Assembly (NCBI GenBank): GCA_902613475.1
Contig: CACMHG010000010.1
Location: 1 to 58,468, forward strand
Origin: K189A clade bacterium
GTDB lineage: Bacteria > Pseudomonadota > Gammaproteobacteria > Pseudomonadales > Azotimanducaceae
DNA length: 58,468 nt
Reading direction: 5' to 3'
Part shown: positions 17,295 through 26,374 of the stretch, piece after piece
Numbering within the stretch: position 1 is the stretch's first letter
How the letters are laid out: each line of letters opens with the position of its first letter
Notes under the pieces: model-generated
What the model was told of the DNA's origin: nothing
Seen by the model: only the letters and a program-made list of their open reading frames with translations
The model's database searches: none
Position numbers and translations under genes: made by a program

Positions 17295-18515
17295 ATGCAC
17301 TATCTTCAGAAAATCTGCGCACATGCTGCGCTGTTGTCAATCAGCCTGCTCGTTGCGGGCGCATCCCAGGCAGGCGAATCTGCGCAAGCGGTAGTGCCCA
17401 CGGATCGAGCGCTAAAACTCAGCGACACTCTGACACAAGGACCGCTAAAGGATCGCCTGCAAAGTTGCGCAACTCATAGTTTTTATCCGACGGACTTTTC
17501 CATCGCCCACCGTGGAGCACCTCTGGGTTACCCGGAACACAGCCGCGAAGGCTACATTGCGGCAGCCGAGCAGGGTGCCGGTGTCATCGAATGCGATGTC
17601 ACCTTTACCAAGGACTTGGAGCTGGTCTGTCGACACTCTCAGTGCGATCTCGCCACTACGACGAACATTCTACAGACCTCACTGGCATCCAAATGCTCAG
17701 CCCCCTTTCGTCCGGCCATCGGAGAGCAGCCCGCCAGCGCGACTTGCTGCACCTCAGATATTTCGCTGGCGGAGTTCAAAACCCTGTGCGCCCGCCCGGA
17801 TCGCAGCAACAGCCAAGCTGAAAACGTTGAAGAGTATCTAGCCCCCCTCCGCTCCCCCGTTGTGAGTGAGCCTCTTGCCTGCGGCACACTGATGACCCAC
17901 GCCCAAAGTATCGAATTGATCAACGCCTTGGGCCGAACGTTCACACCAGAACTGAAGCGTCCCATGGTCGATATGCCCTTTGCTCCGGGCTTCACCCAGG
18001 CCGCCTATGCGGACAAGCTGCTGGCGGAATATCGCGCCGCGGGCATCGATCCAACCAAAGTCTTTCCCCAGTCGTTCAATCCGGAAGACATTTGGCACTG
18101 GATTGAGAATCATCCAGATTTTGCGGATCAGGCGGTCTGGCTGGACGCCAGAGGCCGCATGCCCGGCTTTCAGCCCAGCGAAGCAGACTTCCAGGCACTA
18201 AGGGCGCGAGGACTCAACATCATCGCTCCGCCCATGCCCATGCTGCTCACCCTGAACGATGCTGGCGAGATCGTGCCAAGCCTGTATGCGCGCCTCGCCA
18301 AATCTGCTGGGTTGGAGATCATCACTTGGACGTTTGAAGCCGGAGATCCTACAGACGCGAACAACTGGCTATACGCACCGATCTCCGGCGCTATGACCGG
18401 CGAGGGTCAAATGCTGCAGGCACTGCACGTATTGGCCAAGGATGTGGGCGTTCGAGGCGTGTTTAGCGATTGGCCTGGCACCGTGACTTACTACGCTAAC
18501 TGCCTAGCGCAGTAG
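17295..18515 (+). CDS. Secreted glycerophosphodiester phosphodiesterase
   Basis: 406 residues with a signal peptide (KICAHAALLSISLLVAGASQAG). The GDPD catalytic motif is in IAHRGAPLGYPEHSREGYIAAAEQGAGVIECDVTFTKD: HR, a Glu after the Pro, and the metal-binding E-x-D, followed by the second histidine in LVCRHSQCDL. It cleaves glycerophosphodiesters to glycerol-3-phosphate and alcohols in the periplasm. It is longer than GlpQ (about 350) because of a cysteine-rich insert around residues 130-200, which also lies between the two halves of the barrel. It faces a divergent glycosyltransferase-like gene and converges on the patatin gene. Confidence 0.9.
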   Translation: MHYLQKICAHAALLSISLLVAGASQAGESAQAVVPTDRALKLSDTLTQGPLKDRLQSCATHSFYPTDFSIAHRGAPLGYPEHSREGYIAAAEQGAGVIECDVTFTKDLELVCRHSQCDLATTTNILQTSLASKCSAPFRPAIGEQPASATCCTSDISLAEFKTLCARPDRSNSQAENVEEYLAPLRSPVVSEPLACGTLMTHAQSIELINALGRTFTPELKRPMVDMPFAPGFTQAAYADKLLAEYRAAGIDPTKVFPQSFNPEDIWHWIENHPDFADQAVWLDARGRMPGFQPSEADFQALRARGLNIIAPPMPMLLTLNDAGEIVPSLYARLAKSAGLEIITWTFEAGDPTDANNWLYAPISGAMTGEGQMLQALHVLAKDVGVRGVFSDWPGTVTYYANCLAQ

Positions 18516-18526
18516 CACCCGCAGCA

Positions 18527-19720
18527 TTAGCCTCGCAGAAAGGCTTCGATCTCGTCCATTCGATCGAGAGTATCTTGCTCGCCGAAATCAATGAGCTGAC
18601 CAATATAGTCCGGCTCGAAGTTCACCATACTGAGAGCGTCCGCTGTTGGCTCATCTCGCCCGCCGAAACCACCGGAAACGAACCGAAACCCCCGGGGCAT
18701 TTGCGGCTGGGACTGCCGGGCAATTTTACCCAGATCCTCTCTCGGCCTTAGTACCATCACATCCACCTGACGCTGTCGTCCCCAGTCCTGCTGCGGTATC
18801 CGACTGAGCAGATCGTTCACGCGCTGCATCTGGAGCGCATCAAAATCCAGCAAATCCAGGAACACGGCGTTCAGCATTACCCCAGCAACCTGTCCCGGCG
18901 AGGGATAGCTCGCTGGTAACTCGCTGCCACCCACCTGGGGTTTGACACGCGGCGAAACCGCCAAAATGCGCCTGGCCCCAAGGCGCATAGCAGGAGATAG
19001 GGGCGCGGCGAGGCGGATACCGCCATCACCATGCCACTGTTGCTGCAGCTTCACTGAGGGAAAGAAAAACGGCAGCGCGGCGGAAGCCATCACATGGTCC
19101 AGGGTAAGCGACGTACGTCGGGCCGTGGTTTGACTGCCGCTCCAAATTTGCTGCTGCAGAGTATCCACCCAGGCCTCTGAGCGACCGCTGGCGTAATTGG
19201 TCGTAACCACCGCCAGGGCCTTCAACCAGCCCTCTGCCAGGTTGCGATCAACCCCCGGTATCTCTCCCGTACCGGGCTGGGCGGACAATTGTTCGTTAAG
19301 GTAACGGCGCAGCGGCTTGTTATTAACCATGCCACGTATGTCCTTGCGGCCAAGCCTGCCGCCGCTGACAAAGTGCAGCGCCCAATGAGCCATGCGGCCC
19401 GCCAAATGGCCCAAGCCCGTTCGGTATACTTGCTCGGTGCGCATGGCCTGCCAAAGCCTGACCAGGGCCTCAACGCTCTCGCCCCAGGAACCCTGAAACG
19501 CGGCAAGGTGGGTGGCATTGATCGCACCCGCAGAGACACCGGTCAATATTTGCGGCCGAAAGTCCGGCAGGCTTCGAGCCAAGGCTCGCAGGCATCCCAC
19601 TTGATAGGCTGCCCTCGCGCCACCACCAGACAAGACCAAGGCTTGTCCTTCGTTGCTAATAGCAATATCCAAGGCACTGTTGTCAGATGCATCGGCTATC
19701 GCTGCGGTTTTTTTGTCCAT
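18527..19720 (-). CDS. Patatin-like phospholipase
   Basis: About 397 residues. The oxyanion-hole motif LVLSGGGARAAYQVG, the nucleophile elbow GVSAGAINA (G-x-S-x-G) and the second catalytic residue in HGDGGIRLAAPLSP (D-G-G) make the complete patatin Ser-Asp dyad. Patatins hydrolyse acyl chains from phospholipids. There is no signal peptide. The frame is open from a TTG at 19774, but the ATG at 19720 (or the GTG three bases before) follows AGCAGGGA and gives a usual N-terminus. The divergent MFS gene starts 92 bp away, so the two may share a control region. Confidence 0.9.
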   Translation of the reverse strand: MDKKTAAIADASDNSALDIAISNEGQALVLSGGGARAAYQVGCLRALARSLPDFRPQILTGVSAGAINATHLAAFQGSWGESVEALVRLWQAMRTEQVYRTGLGHLAGRMAHWALHFVSGGRLGRKDIRGMVNNKPLRRYLNEQLSAQPGTGEIPGVDRNLAEGWLKALAVVTTNYASGRSEAWVDTLQQQIWSGSQTTARRTSLTLDHVMASAALPFFFPSVKLQQQWHGDGGIRLAAPLSPAMRLGARRILAVSPRVKPQVGGSELPASYPSPGQVAGVMLNAVFLDLLDFDALQMQRVNDLLSRIPQQDWGRQRQVDVMVLRPREDLGKIARQSQPQMPRGFRFVSGGFGGRDEPTADALSMVNFEPDYIGQLIDFGEQDTLDRMDEIEAFLRG

Positions 19721-19811
19721 CACAAGAGAATCCCTGCTTATTTCGGTAACCGCAAGAAACCTGCGCGTTGTCAATCTCGTCAGCGCACCTGCCAGTCCTT
19801 ATTATGCGTCG

Positions 19812-21104
19812 ATGTCATCTCCTCTGGCAGCCGCAGGAGCGCAGCTCAACAATATTTTTCGACCCAACGGTCACGTCTTTTACGGATGGTGGATCGTCCT
19901 CGCCTGTGCGGGTGTGCAATGGCTAGCGGCCCTAACCTGGATGCATTCGTATGGTGGTTATGCGCTCAAGCTGCAGGCTGACTTCGGCTGGAGCATGTCG
20001 GTGCTGTCACTCGCCTTTGCACTGACCCGACTTGAGAGCGGCCTGCTTGGACCAATCCAAGGCTGGCTGGTCGATCGATATGGGCCCCGTAGCATATTGA
20101 TCATTGGCACGCTGATCTTCGCCCTGGGATTTTTCATCTTCAGCCTGGTGGAATCCATCACCACCTATTTCGTGGCATTTATTCTGATCGCCCTCGGCTC
20201 AAGCCTGGGCGGCTTCGCGACCCTTATGGTATCCATCGTCAGCTGGTTTGACGCACATCGGGCCAAGGCCGTGGCCATGTCGCAAATCGGCTTCTCTGCG
20301 GGAGGCCTGTGCGTACCCTTCGTGATGATGGGGTTGGAGGCCTTCGGCTGGCGCTCTATGGCGCTGTATTCCAGCATCCTGATCTTCGTAGTGGGGCTAC
20401 CCTTGGTGAGCCTGGTGCGCCACCGTCCCGAAGATTATGGGGAAGTACCAGACGGGGTTCGGCCACAGAAAGCTGACGGTGAAGACACCGCTCCCCAGGA
20501 GACCCAGGTTAGCCTGTCGTGGCGTGAGGCAGTGAGAGAGCCATCGTTCTGGCTGATATCCAGCGGTCATGCACTGTCCTTGCTTACGGTATCGTCCATG
20601 CTGGCGCACCTCATTCCCTATCTGACCTTTGATTTAGGCTATGACCCTGTGAACGCGGGCTTCGTTTTCGCCTTGATGACGGCTCTGCAAATGGCTGGCT
20701 TATTTTTGGGCGGGGTAATCGGCGATCGGTTCGATAAACGCGCAATATGTACGCTGTGCATGCTGGGCCACTTCGTGGGTCTGATCGCTCTAACCTATGG
20801 CGCAGATCCTTCCTTGGTAATCGCCTTCGCCGTGGCTCACGGTTTGGCCTGGGGAGTAAGAGCACCCCTCATGGTTGCCCTGCGCGCAGACTATTTTGGC
20901 CCCAAATCCTTCGGCACCATCATGGGTATTTCGTCCCTAATCGTCATGATGGGTATGACCCTTGGCCCGCTGTTTTCCGGCATCATGTTTGATATTTACG
21001 GCAACTATGACCTGGCCTTTACCTGCATCGCCTTTTGTTCCTTGATTGGCGCTCTATGCTTTTGGTTCGCCAAGCCGCCCAAGCTGGTAGCGACGTCAAA
21101 CTGA
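19812..21104 (+). CDS. MFS transporter, monocarboxylate/OFA type
   Basis: About 430 residues and 12 predicted membrane helices. The frame extends upstream to 19653, over the patatin gene, but only from the ATG at 19812 does the sequence look like a transporter (HVFYGWWIVLACAGVQW). The MFS loop motif GPIQGWLVDRYGPRSILIIG follows TM2, and the second-half counterpart is GGVIGDRFDKRAICTLCML. This pattern fits monocarboxylate or oxalate:formate-type carriers. A central cytosolic loop at about 205-235 is charged. An acyl-CoA dehydrogenase and enoyl-CoA hydratase follow, suggesting uptake of a branched or short acid that they degrade. Confidence 0.87.
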   Translation: MSSPLAAAGAQLNNIFRPNGHVFYGWWIVLACAGVQWLAALTWMHSYGGYALKLQADFGWSMSVLSLAFALTRLESGLLGPIQGWLVDRYGPRSILIIGTLIFALGFFIFSLVESITTYFVAFILIALGSSLGGFATLMVSIVSWFDAHRAKAVAMSQIGFSAGGLCVPFVMMGLEAFGWRSMALYSSILIFVVGLPLVSLVRHRPEDYGEVPDGVRPQKADGEDTAPQETQVSLSWREAVREPSFWLISSGHALSLLTVSSMLAHLIPYLTFDLGYDPVNAGFVFALMTALQMAGLFLGGVIGDRFDKRAICTLCMLGHFVGLIALTYGADPSLVIAFAVAHGLAWGVRAPLMVALRADYFGPKSFGTIMGISSLIVMMGMTLGPLFSGIMFDIYGNYDLAFTCIAFCSLIGALCFWFAKPPKLVATSN

Positions 21105-21164
21105 TGCCGCGCGCTGCGCGGTGTACTAAACTGCGGTCACTCTTTTGAAGCACTGGGAGAGAGC

Positions 21165-22325
21165 ATGGAATTTTCCCTCACCGAAGAACAGCAAAGCTAC
21201 GTCAGCACCGCCAAGGCCTTCGCCGAGGATCAGCTGGCGCCCTTTGCCGCAGGATGGGACGCAAACAATGTTTTTGCGAAAGACGCTTTGCGCCAGGCCG
21301 GTGAGCTCGGCTTTATGGGTATGTACACCCCAGAGCATGCTGGCGGGCTTGCGCTGCCGCGCTTGGATGCAAGCCTAATCGTTGAGGAATTGGCGAAAGG
21401 CTGCACAACTACTGCCGCCTTTTTAACCATTCACAACATGGCCACAAACATGATTGGTCGATACTGCCAGCAAGAGGTGATTGACAAGTGGTGCCCAGAT
21501 CTGGTGTCCGGCGCCAAACTTGCCTCGTACTGTTTAACCGAACCGGGCGCGGGTTCTGATGCGGCAGCACTGCGCACCCGTGCTGTCGCCGACGGCGATT
21601 ACTACATTATTAATGGCAGCAAGGCCTTTATCTCTGGTGCAGGCGAGACCGATGTCCTGGTGCTCATGATGCGCACTGGCGACAACGGGCCAAAGGGCGT
21701 CACGGCGATCCTAGTTCCTGCAGATGCCGACGGAATTAGTTACGGCAAGAACGAACATAAAATGGGCTGGAATGCTCAGCCTACCCGAGCGATTACCTTT
21801 GACGACGTAAGAGTTCCAAAGAAGTACCGCCTCGGCGAAGAGGGTCAGGGCTTTTCCATCGCCATGGACGGCCTCGATGGCGGTCGTATCAATATCGCCA
21901 CCTGCAGCGTGGGCACGGCACAAAAAGCACTGGAAGACGCCACCGCCTATGTACAGGAGCGCAAACAATTCGGTCAGGCGATTGCTGACTTTCAGGCGAC
22001 TCAGTTCGCATTGTCAGACATGCTGACTGAACTGATCGCTGCTCGCCAAATGGTAAGACTGGCAGCCAGCAAGCTGGACATTGGCGACGGCCAAGCCGGC
22101 ACCTACTGCGCCATGGCCAAGCGATTCGCCACGGACGCTGGCTTCAAAGTCTGCAATGACGCTCTGCAGCTACTGGGTGGTTACGGCTACTTGAAGGAGT
22201 ACCCCATGGAGCGCTATGTGCGCGACACGAGGGTGCATCAGATATTAGAGGGTACGAATCAGATTATGCGGGTGATCATTTCTCGCCGCATGTTCATGGC
22301 AGGCGCCTTGGAGGTCATACAGTGA
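21165..22325 (+). CDS. Acyl-CoA dehydrogenase, isobutyryl-CoA dehydrogenase-like
   Basis: 386 residues, the usual size for short-chain acyl-CoA dehydrogenases. The FAD motif is YCLTEPGAGSDAAALRTRA, then YIINGSKAFISGAG. The C-terminal signature is LLGGYGYLKEYPMERYVRDTRVHQILEGTNQIMRVI, in which the Glu of EGTNQI is the catalytic base. The N-terminal GLALPRLDASLIVEELAKGCTTTAAF is close to isobutyryl-CoA dehydrogenases of valine breakdown. It overlaps the next gene by 4 bases (GTGA), so translation is coupled. Together they would carry out the first oxidation and hydration of a branched acyl-CoA. GGGAGAGAGC precedes the ATG. Confidence 0.93.
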   Translation: MEFSLTEEQQSYVSTAKAFAEDQLAPFAAGWDANNVFAKDALRQAGELGFMGMYTPEHAGGLALPRLDASLIVEELAKGCTTTAAFLTIHNMATNMIGRYCQQEVIDKWCPDLVSGAKLASYCLTEPGAGSDAAALRTRAVADGDYYIINGSKAFISGAGETDVLVLMMRTGDNGPKGVTAILVPADADGISYGKNEHKMGWNAQPTRAITFDDVRVPKKYRLGEEGQGFSIAMDGLDGGRINIATCSVGTAQKALEDATAYVQERKQFGQAIADFQATQFALSDMLTELIAARQMVRLAASKLDIGDGQAGTYCAMAKRFATDAGFKVCNDALQLLGGYGYLKEYPMERYVRDTRVHQILEGTNQIMRVIISRRMFMAGALEVIQ

Positions 22326-23110
22326 GCATCAGCACATCAGACAAACTCAAGGTTGAGATCATCGATCACACAGCGCTGATTACCATCGACAACCCTGGGG
22401 CAAATACCTGGGACACCGACAGTCTGCCCGCGCTAGCCAGCCTGATCGAAACTCTAAATGCGGACAAAAACATCTTCGCCCTGGTCATTACAGGTAAGGG
22501 AGAGAAATTTTTCTCCGCAGGCGCCGACTTAAATCTATTCGCCGATGGTGACCCGGACCAAGCGAGGGCAATGGCGGAGTTTTTTGGCAAGGGTTTTGAG
22601 TGTCTGGCGGATTTTCGCGGTGTCTCCATTGCCGCTATTAACGGATTCGCCATGGGCGGCGGCCTGGAGGCCTGCCTTGCTTGCGACATTCGAATTGCCG
22701 AAGAACAGGCGCAATTGGCGCTGCCAGAGCCCAAGGTCGGGCTGCTGCCCTGCGCCGGCGGCACCCAGCGGCTCTCCTGGCTGGTCGGTGAGGGTTGGGC
22801 AAAGAAAATGATTCTTTGCGGCGAACGGGTCGATGCCGTCACGGCTGAACGTATCGGCTTAGTTGAGGAAGTGGTTGAGCAAGGGAGTGCAAAAGAACGC
22901 GCTTTGGAGCTGGCTGCCCAAGTTGCCCAGCAAAGCCCAATCTCCGTCACCTACTGCAAGGAGCTGATTCACCAGGCACGAGACAATGCGGTCGCTGATG
23001 CCCTGCCCTACGAGCGCCAGAGGTTTGTCGACTTGTTTAGCACCGAGGATCAGCGCGAGGGGGTGAACGCCTTCTTAGAGAAACGTCCCCCAGTATGGAA
23101 GAACGCCTAG
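22322..23110 (+). CDS. Enoyl-CoA hydratase/isomerase family protein
   Basis: 262-residue crotonase. The oxyanion-hole region is FFSAGADLNLF and INGFAMGGGLEACLACDIRIAE. Both catalytic glutamates are kept: one in GGGLE and one in ALPEPKVGLLPCAGGTQRL. It starts with a GTG that overlaps the acyl-CoA dehydrogenase stop. It probably hydrates the enoyl-CoA made by that enzyme. The downstream valine-pathway enzymes (3-hydroxyisobutyryl-CoA hydrolase and dehydrogenase) are not present here, so the valine assignment is incomplete. Confidence 0.93.
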   Translation: MSISTSDKLKVEIIDHTALITIDNPGANTWDTDSLPALASLIETLNADKNIFALVITGKGEKFFSAGADLNLFADGDPDQARAMAEFFGKGFECLADFRGVSIAAINGFAMGGGLEACLACDIRIAEEQAQLALPEPKVGLLPCAGGTQRLSWLVGEGWAKKMILCGERVDAVTAERIGLVEEVVEQGSAKERALELAAQVAQQSPISVTYCKELIHQARDNAVADALPYERQRFVDLFSTEDQREGVNAFLEKRPPVWKNA

Positions 23111-23117
23111 CCAAACA

Positions 23118-23417
23118 ATGCGCATTCAAAAACAGCCTTGTTTGCTGAAATATCTCGTGCGCGGGGTCACTGCAGATCGCTCTTCCCAACAATCCCTAAC
23201 CTCGGAGCTCGGCGACATGCTCAATCATGTCAGCGCAATCACGGTTCTGCCCGTGGTCCAAGGTTTTTCAGTCGAGCTGGAATTTGACGACATCAAGCCG
23301 TTTACCAAGGTGAGCTTTGAACCCTACATCGCCGAACATGTGTTGGCCGACGCGGTAAACCTGCGCTGTAACCACCAAGGTACGCCGCAAATACAGCTGC
23401 TAAAGTCAAGATTTTGA
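23118..23417 (+). CDS. Unrecognised 99-residue protein
   Basis: Small frame 7 bases after the enoyl-CoA hydratase. Its second half looks like real protein (FSVELEFDDIKPFTKVSFEPYIAEHVLADAV) with codon choice like the neighbours, but I recognise no family. The ribosome site is weak. It could be a short coupled gene or an incidental open frame before the convergent MFS gene. Confidence 0.35.
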   Translation: MRIQKQPCLLKYLVRGVTADRSSQQSLTSELGDMLNHVSAITVLPVVQGFSVELEFDDIKPFTKVSFEPYIAEHVLADAVNLRCNHQGTPQIQLLKSRF

Positions 23418-23445
23418 TCAACCCTGCAGTGACAGGCTGAAGCCG

Positions 23446-24720
23446 CTAGGTAACGATCTTAGCTGGCTGACGGTAGAACGCGATGGCGAGCGCTGCAAAA
23501 AGGTATAGCCCTAAAAACACCTGAAAGGCCATGTCGTAAGAACCGGTCACATCAAAGATCCATCCCGCAAAGGGCACGCCGAGAATTTGAATGGGGAACA
23601 TGGCCGGCCGCATCAAACCAAGCACAGCTCCAAAGCGATCACGACCGAACGTTTTACCCACCACGGCGCCATGCATCGGTACTACGCCACCCACTCCGTA
23701 ACCAAATAGACACGCGCCGATGGCAAAGGTGAAGTAGTCGAGTGATTCGTACATCAGAAACTGACCGCTGAACTGGGCGGTAATGACAACTGCCATGACC
23801 TTGCGCACTGAAAAACGATCACTCAACCAACCGAAACTGAGTTTACCCACCACCCCGAATCCCGCGCACATCGACATGACGAGGGATGCTTCTACCAGGG
23901 TATAACCAAAGTCCGTTAGACGCGGAATCATATGCGTCAACGTGGCGCTCATGCAGCAGAACACCAGCGAGAACGTCAGCACGATCATCCGGAAATTGTG
24001 GTCCTTGAAGAGCTCGAGCATGCGCGGTTTTGCCACTGGGGCCTGTACCGTCTCGCCAGCATCTGTCGTCTTCGCAGAAACAATCGCCCCGTCTGGGCGC
24101 ATACCCACATCTTCAGGACGAGAGATCACCAATCGAAAAATCAGCGGCACCACGACGAAAAACGTGAACGCGCTATACGCTAGGAAGCCTTGTCGCCAAC
24201 CAAAATTCTCAATCAATTCGGCACTGATATAGGGCATGACCACACCAGACAAAGACACCCCGGCAGCGGCGATGCCAAGTGCTGTACCGCGACGCCTGTC
24301 GAACCAATTCGCCACCAGCTTACTGGTGGCCAAATTACCCATACTGCTGGCACCAAAGCCAATGAACAGGCCGAGCACAAGATAAAACTGCAGTTCATTC
24401 TGCACAAAGGAAAGACCCAAAAATCCAACGGCCATGAAGAGTGCACCGACGCCCATGACGTTGCGTAAGGGAAACTTATCCAGCGCACGACCCACATAGG
24501 GAGCAACGATGGCCCCAACGGTGCTGGTGATGGTCAGGCCAATGGCTACGCCCAAGCGAGACCCACCAAAATCTGCAGCGATGGCTTTAAAAAACACTCC
24601 GTAGGAGTAAAAAAAGAAGCCCACCGCCACGAAATCGATACAAAAGGCGACTAAGACCATCTTCCAACCGAGAAATGGTTTGTGTTCTGAAGCGAAAGAT
24701 TGCTGCAAGGGTATGGCCAA
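23446..24720 (-). CDS. MFS transporter, monocarboxylate/OFA type
   Basis: 424 residues and 12 predicted membrane helices (first FLGWKMVLVAFCIDFVAVGFFFYSYGVFF). The loop-2 motif is PYVGRALDKFPLRNVMGVG, and the second-half equivalent is GWLSDRFSVRKVM. It is of the same subfamily as the carrier at 19812-21104 but on the opposite strand, and the two bracket the acyl-CoA dehydrogenase/hydratase pair. It starts at a TTG (24720) or a later TTG at 24708; no ATG is in frame before the first helix. The YjbR-like gene diverges 57 bp away. The substrate is probably a small carboxylate. Confidence 0.88.
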   Translation of the reverse strand: MAIPLQQSFASEHKPFLGWKMVLVAFCIDFVAVGFFFYSYGVFFKAIAADFGGSRLGVAIGLTITSTVGAIVAPYVGRALDKFPLRNVMGVGALFMAVGFLGLSFVQNELQFYLVLGLFIGFGASSMGNLATSKLVANWFDRRRGTALGIAAAGVSLSGVVMPYISAELIENFGWRQGFLAYSAFTFFVVVPLIFRLVISRPEDVGMRPDGAIVSAKTTDAGETVQAPVAKPRMLELFKDHNFRMIVLTFSLVFCCMSATLTHMIPRLTDFGYTLVEASLVMSMCAGFGVVGKLSFGWLSDRFSVRKVMAVVITAQFSGQFLMYESLDYFTFAIGACLFGYGVGGVVPMHGAVVGKTFGRDRFGAVLGLMRPAMFPIQILGVPFAGWIFDVTGSYDMAFQVFLGLYLFAALAIAFYRQPAKIVT

Positions 24721-24777
24721 CTCAGGGATCCGGTTAGTCTATCACGCCAACCCAATCACCGCGGGGAGACGACAGAT

Positions 24778-25554
24778 ATGGGTAAGAACATTACCGACGC
24801 GGTACGCGAGATTTGCCTAGGCATGCCGGAAACCAGCGAAGTAATGAGCCGCGGCAGCCCAAATTTTCGGGTTGCCGACAAGACCTTTGCCATCTTTCAG
24901 ATCAATCACCACGGTGACGGGCTTATCGCGCTATGGCTGCACAGTCCGCCAGGCGCACAAACTTTCTATGTAGAGAAGAACGAGGCCTTTTACTTTATTC
25001 CACCCTATGTCGGTCCCAGCGGCTGGCTGGGAGTTAACCTGGACCAGGGTCTCGACTGGCAGATTATCAGTCAACGCATCTACGAGGCTTATTCCCATGT
25101 GGCTCCAGAACGCGTGGGAGCACTGCAAGGCGAGGCACTAGAGATCGAGCCACCCATCGAAGGGATTGATGCAGAGGAATTCAACCCGTTCCAACGGCCG
25201 GAGATTGCGGCCATTCGGGCCATGATCAGCGACTTGTGCCTCGCGCTCCCCGAAGTTACGCCAGACCAACAGTTTGGCACCCCATGTTTTCGCGCGGGTA
25301 AGAAAAATTTTTGTACCCTGCATTTTTACCGCGGTCGCCTAGAGCTCAGCATCTGGGCCGGAGGCGAAGAGCAGGCTCTGCGCACCGCAGACCCTCGATA
25401 TCGCATACCGCAATACATTGGTCACCAAGGTTGGTTGAACCTAGATATCCACAGTCATCAGGATATGACGGAGATTGAGGATCTTGTTCTGACCAGCTAT
25501 CGCCACTTTGCGCTAAAGCGCATGTTGAAGAGTTTGGACACAGCTCGTCCTTAG
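24778..25554 (+). CDS. Tandem YjbR/MmcQ-like double-domain protein
   Basis: 258 residues made of two copies of a YjbR (DUF419/MmcQ) domain. Copy 1 runs about residues 4-115 (REICLGMPETSEVMSRGSPNFRVADKTFAIF, then YVGPSGWLGVNLD). Copy 2 runs about 140-245 (MISDLCLALPEVTPDQQFGTPCFRAGKKNFCTL, then YIGHQGWLNLDIH). YjbR proteins adopt a DNA-binding-like CyaY-type fold and have unknown or weakly defined roles; most carry a single domain. A strong GGGGAG site precedes the ATG. The gene stands alone, divergent from the MFS gene. Confidence 0.82.
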   Translation: MGKNITDAVREICLGMPETSEVMSRGSPNFRVADKTFAIFQINHHGDGLIALWLHSPPGAQTFYVEKNEAFYFIPPYVGPSGWLGVNLDQGLDWQIISQRIYEAYSHVAPERVGALQGEALEIEPPIEGIDAEEFNPFQRPEIAAIRAMISDLCLALPEVTPDQQFGTPCFRAGKKNFCTLHFYRGRLELSIWAGGEEQALRTADPRYRIPQYIGHQGWLNLDIHSHQDMTEIEDLVLTSYRHFALKRMLKSLDTARP

Positions 25555-25568
25555 GCGAGATAAGTACT

Positions 25569-26166
25569 TCACTGCATCGCAACGTATTTTGGCTCCGACC
25601 GAATGCGCTTTAGCCAGGCTTCAACCGCGCAATAGCTCGTCAAGTCAAAGCCGCCCTCACCCGCGACATGGGTATAGGCGTACAACGCAATGTCCGCAGT
25701 GCTTAGTTGGTTTCCCGTCAAGTAGGGCGTCTGCTGAAGCTGCTGCTCCATGACCCGCAGTGCTTTGTGGCCGCCCTCTTGCTTAGACTCGTACTCGGCT
25801 CTGCGCTCCTCCGGTAAACCTAGGAACTTTGCGATGAATCTGGCCACCGCAATAAAGGGCTCATGGCTGTATTGCTCAAAAAACTGCCACTGTTGAACCT
25901 TCGCATACTGAAGCAGGTCCTCAGGCAGAAGCGCAGTGCCCGTTGCCAGAAAATTGATCACTGCATTTGACTCAGACAGGAAACGTCCACCTTCAAGCGC
26001 CAGCACGGGAATCTTGCCGTTTGGGTTCTTATTCAAAAATTCAGGCGTCTGAGTTCCGCCTTCGAGGACACTGACATGGATCCATTCGTGCTGCATTTCT
26101 AGCAACCCAGCTAGGAGCTTTTTTTTTGTAGCAGTTGCCCGATTGGATATCGCCATAGACTTTCAT
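25569..26166 (-). pseudogene. Glutathione S-transferase, frameshifted at an A9 run
   Basis: The C-terminal 195 residues (LLAGLLEMQHEWIHVSVL, NPNGKIPVLALE, FLSESNAVINFLA, NQLSTADIALYAYTH) are a typical GST lacking the expected N-terminal strand. The missing start, MKVYGDIQSGNCYKKK, is found in another frame from an ATG at 26166-26164. The two join at nine A residues (T9 on the + strand, 26119-26127); removing one A restores an intact GST of about 199 residues. So this is a recent frameshift, slippery-site regulation, or a sequencing error. GSTs conjugate glutathione to electrophiles. Reading only from 25569 to 26156 would give an incomplete protein. Confidence 0.85.
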
Positions 26167-26374
26167 TGAAACCCCTATTTGAAAAACGTACCTGCCGCCG
26201 CTTACACCGCAGAAGACGTCCAAGTGACGATAGCTCACCGTCCTGTTGGGCCCAAATCCCTGCACGTGATGTAGCCGACACATTCGCTAACACTCTGAAA
26301 AAACCAATACTCCTTGCACCGACACGCCCCCTTCGTTGTAATCCCTGCCTGGAATTTATTGGGAGAGGTTGGGC

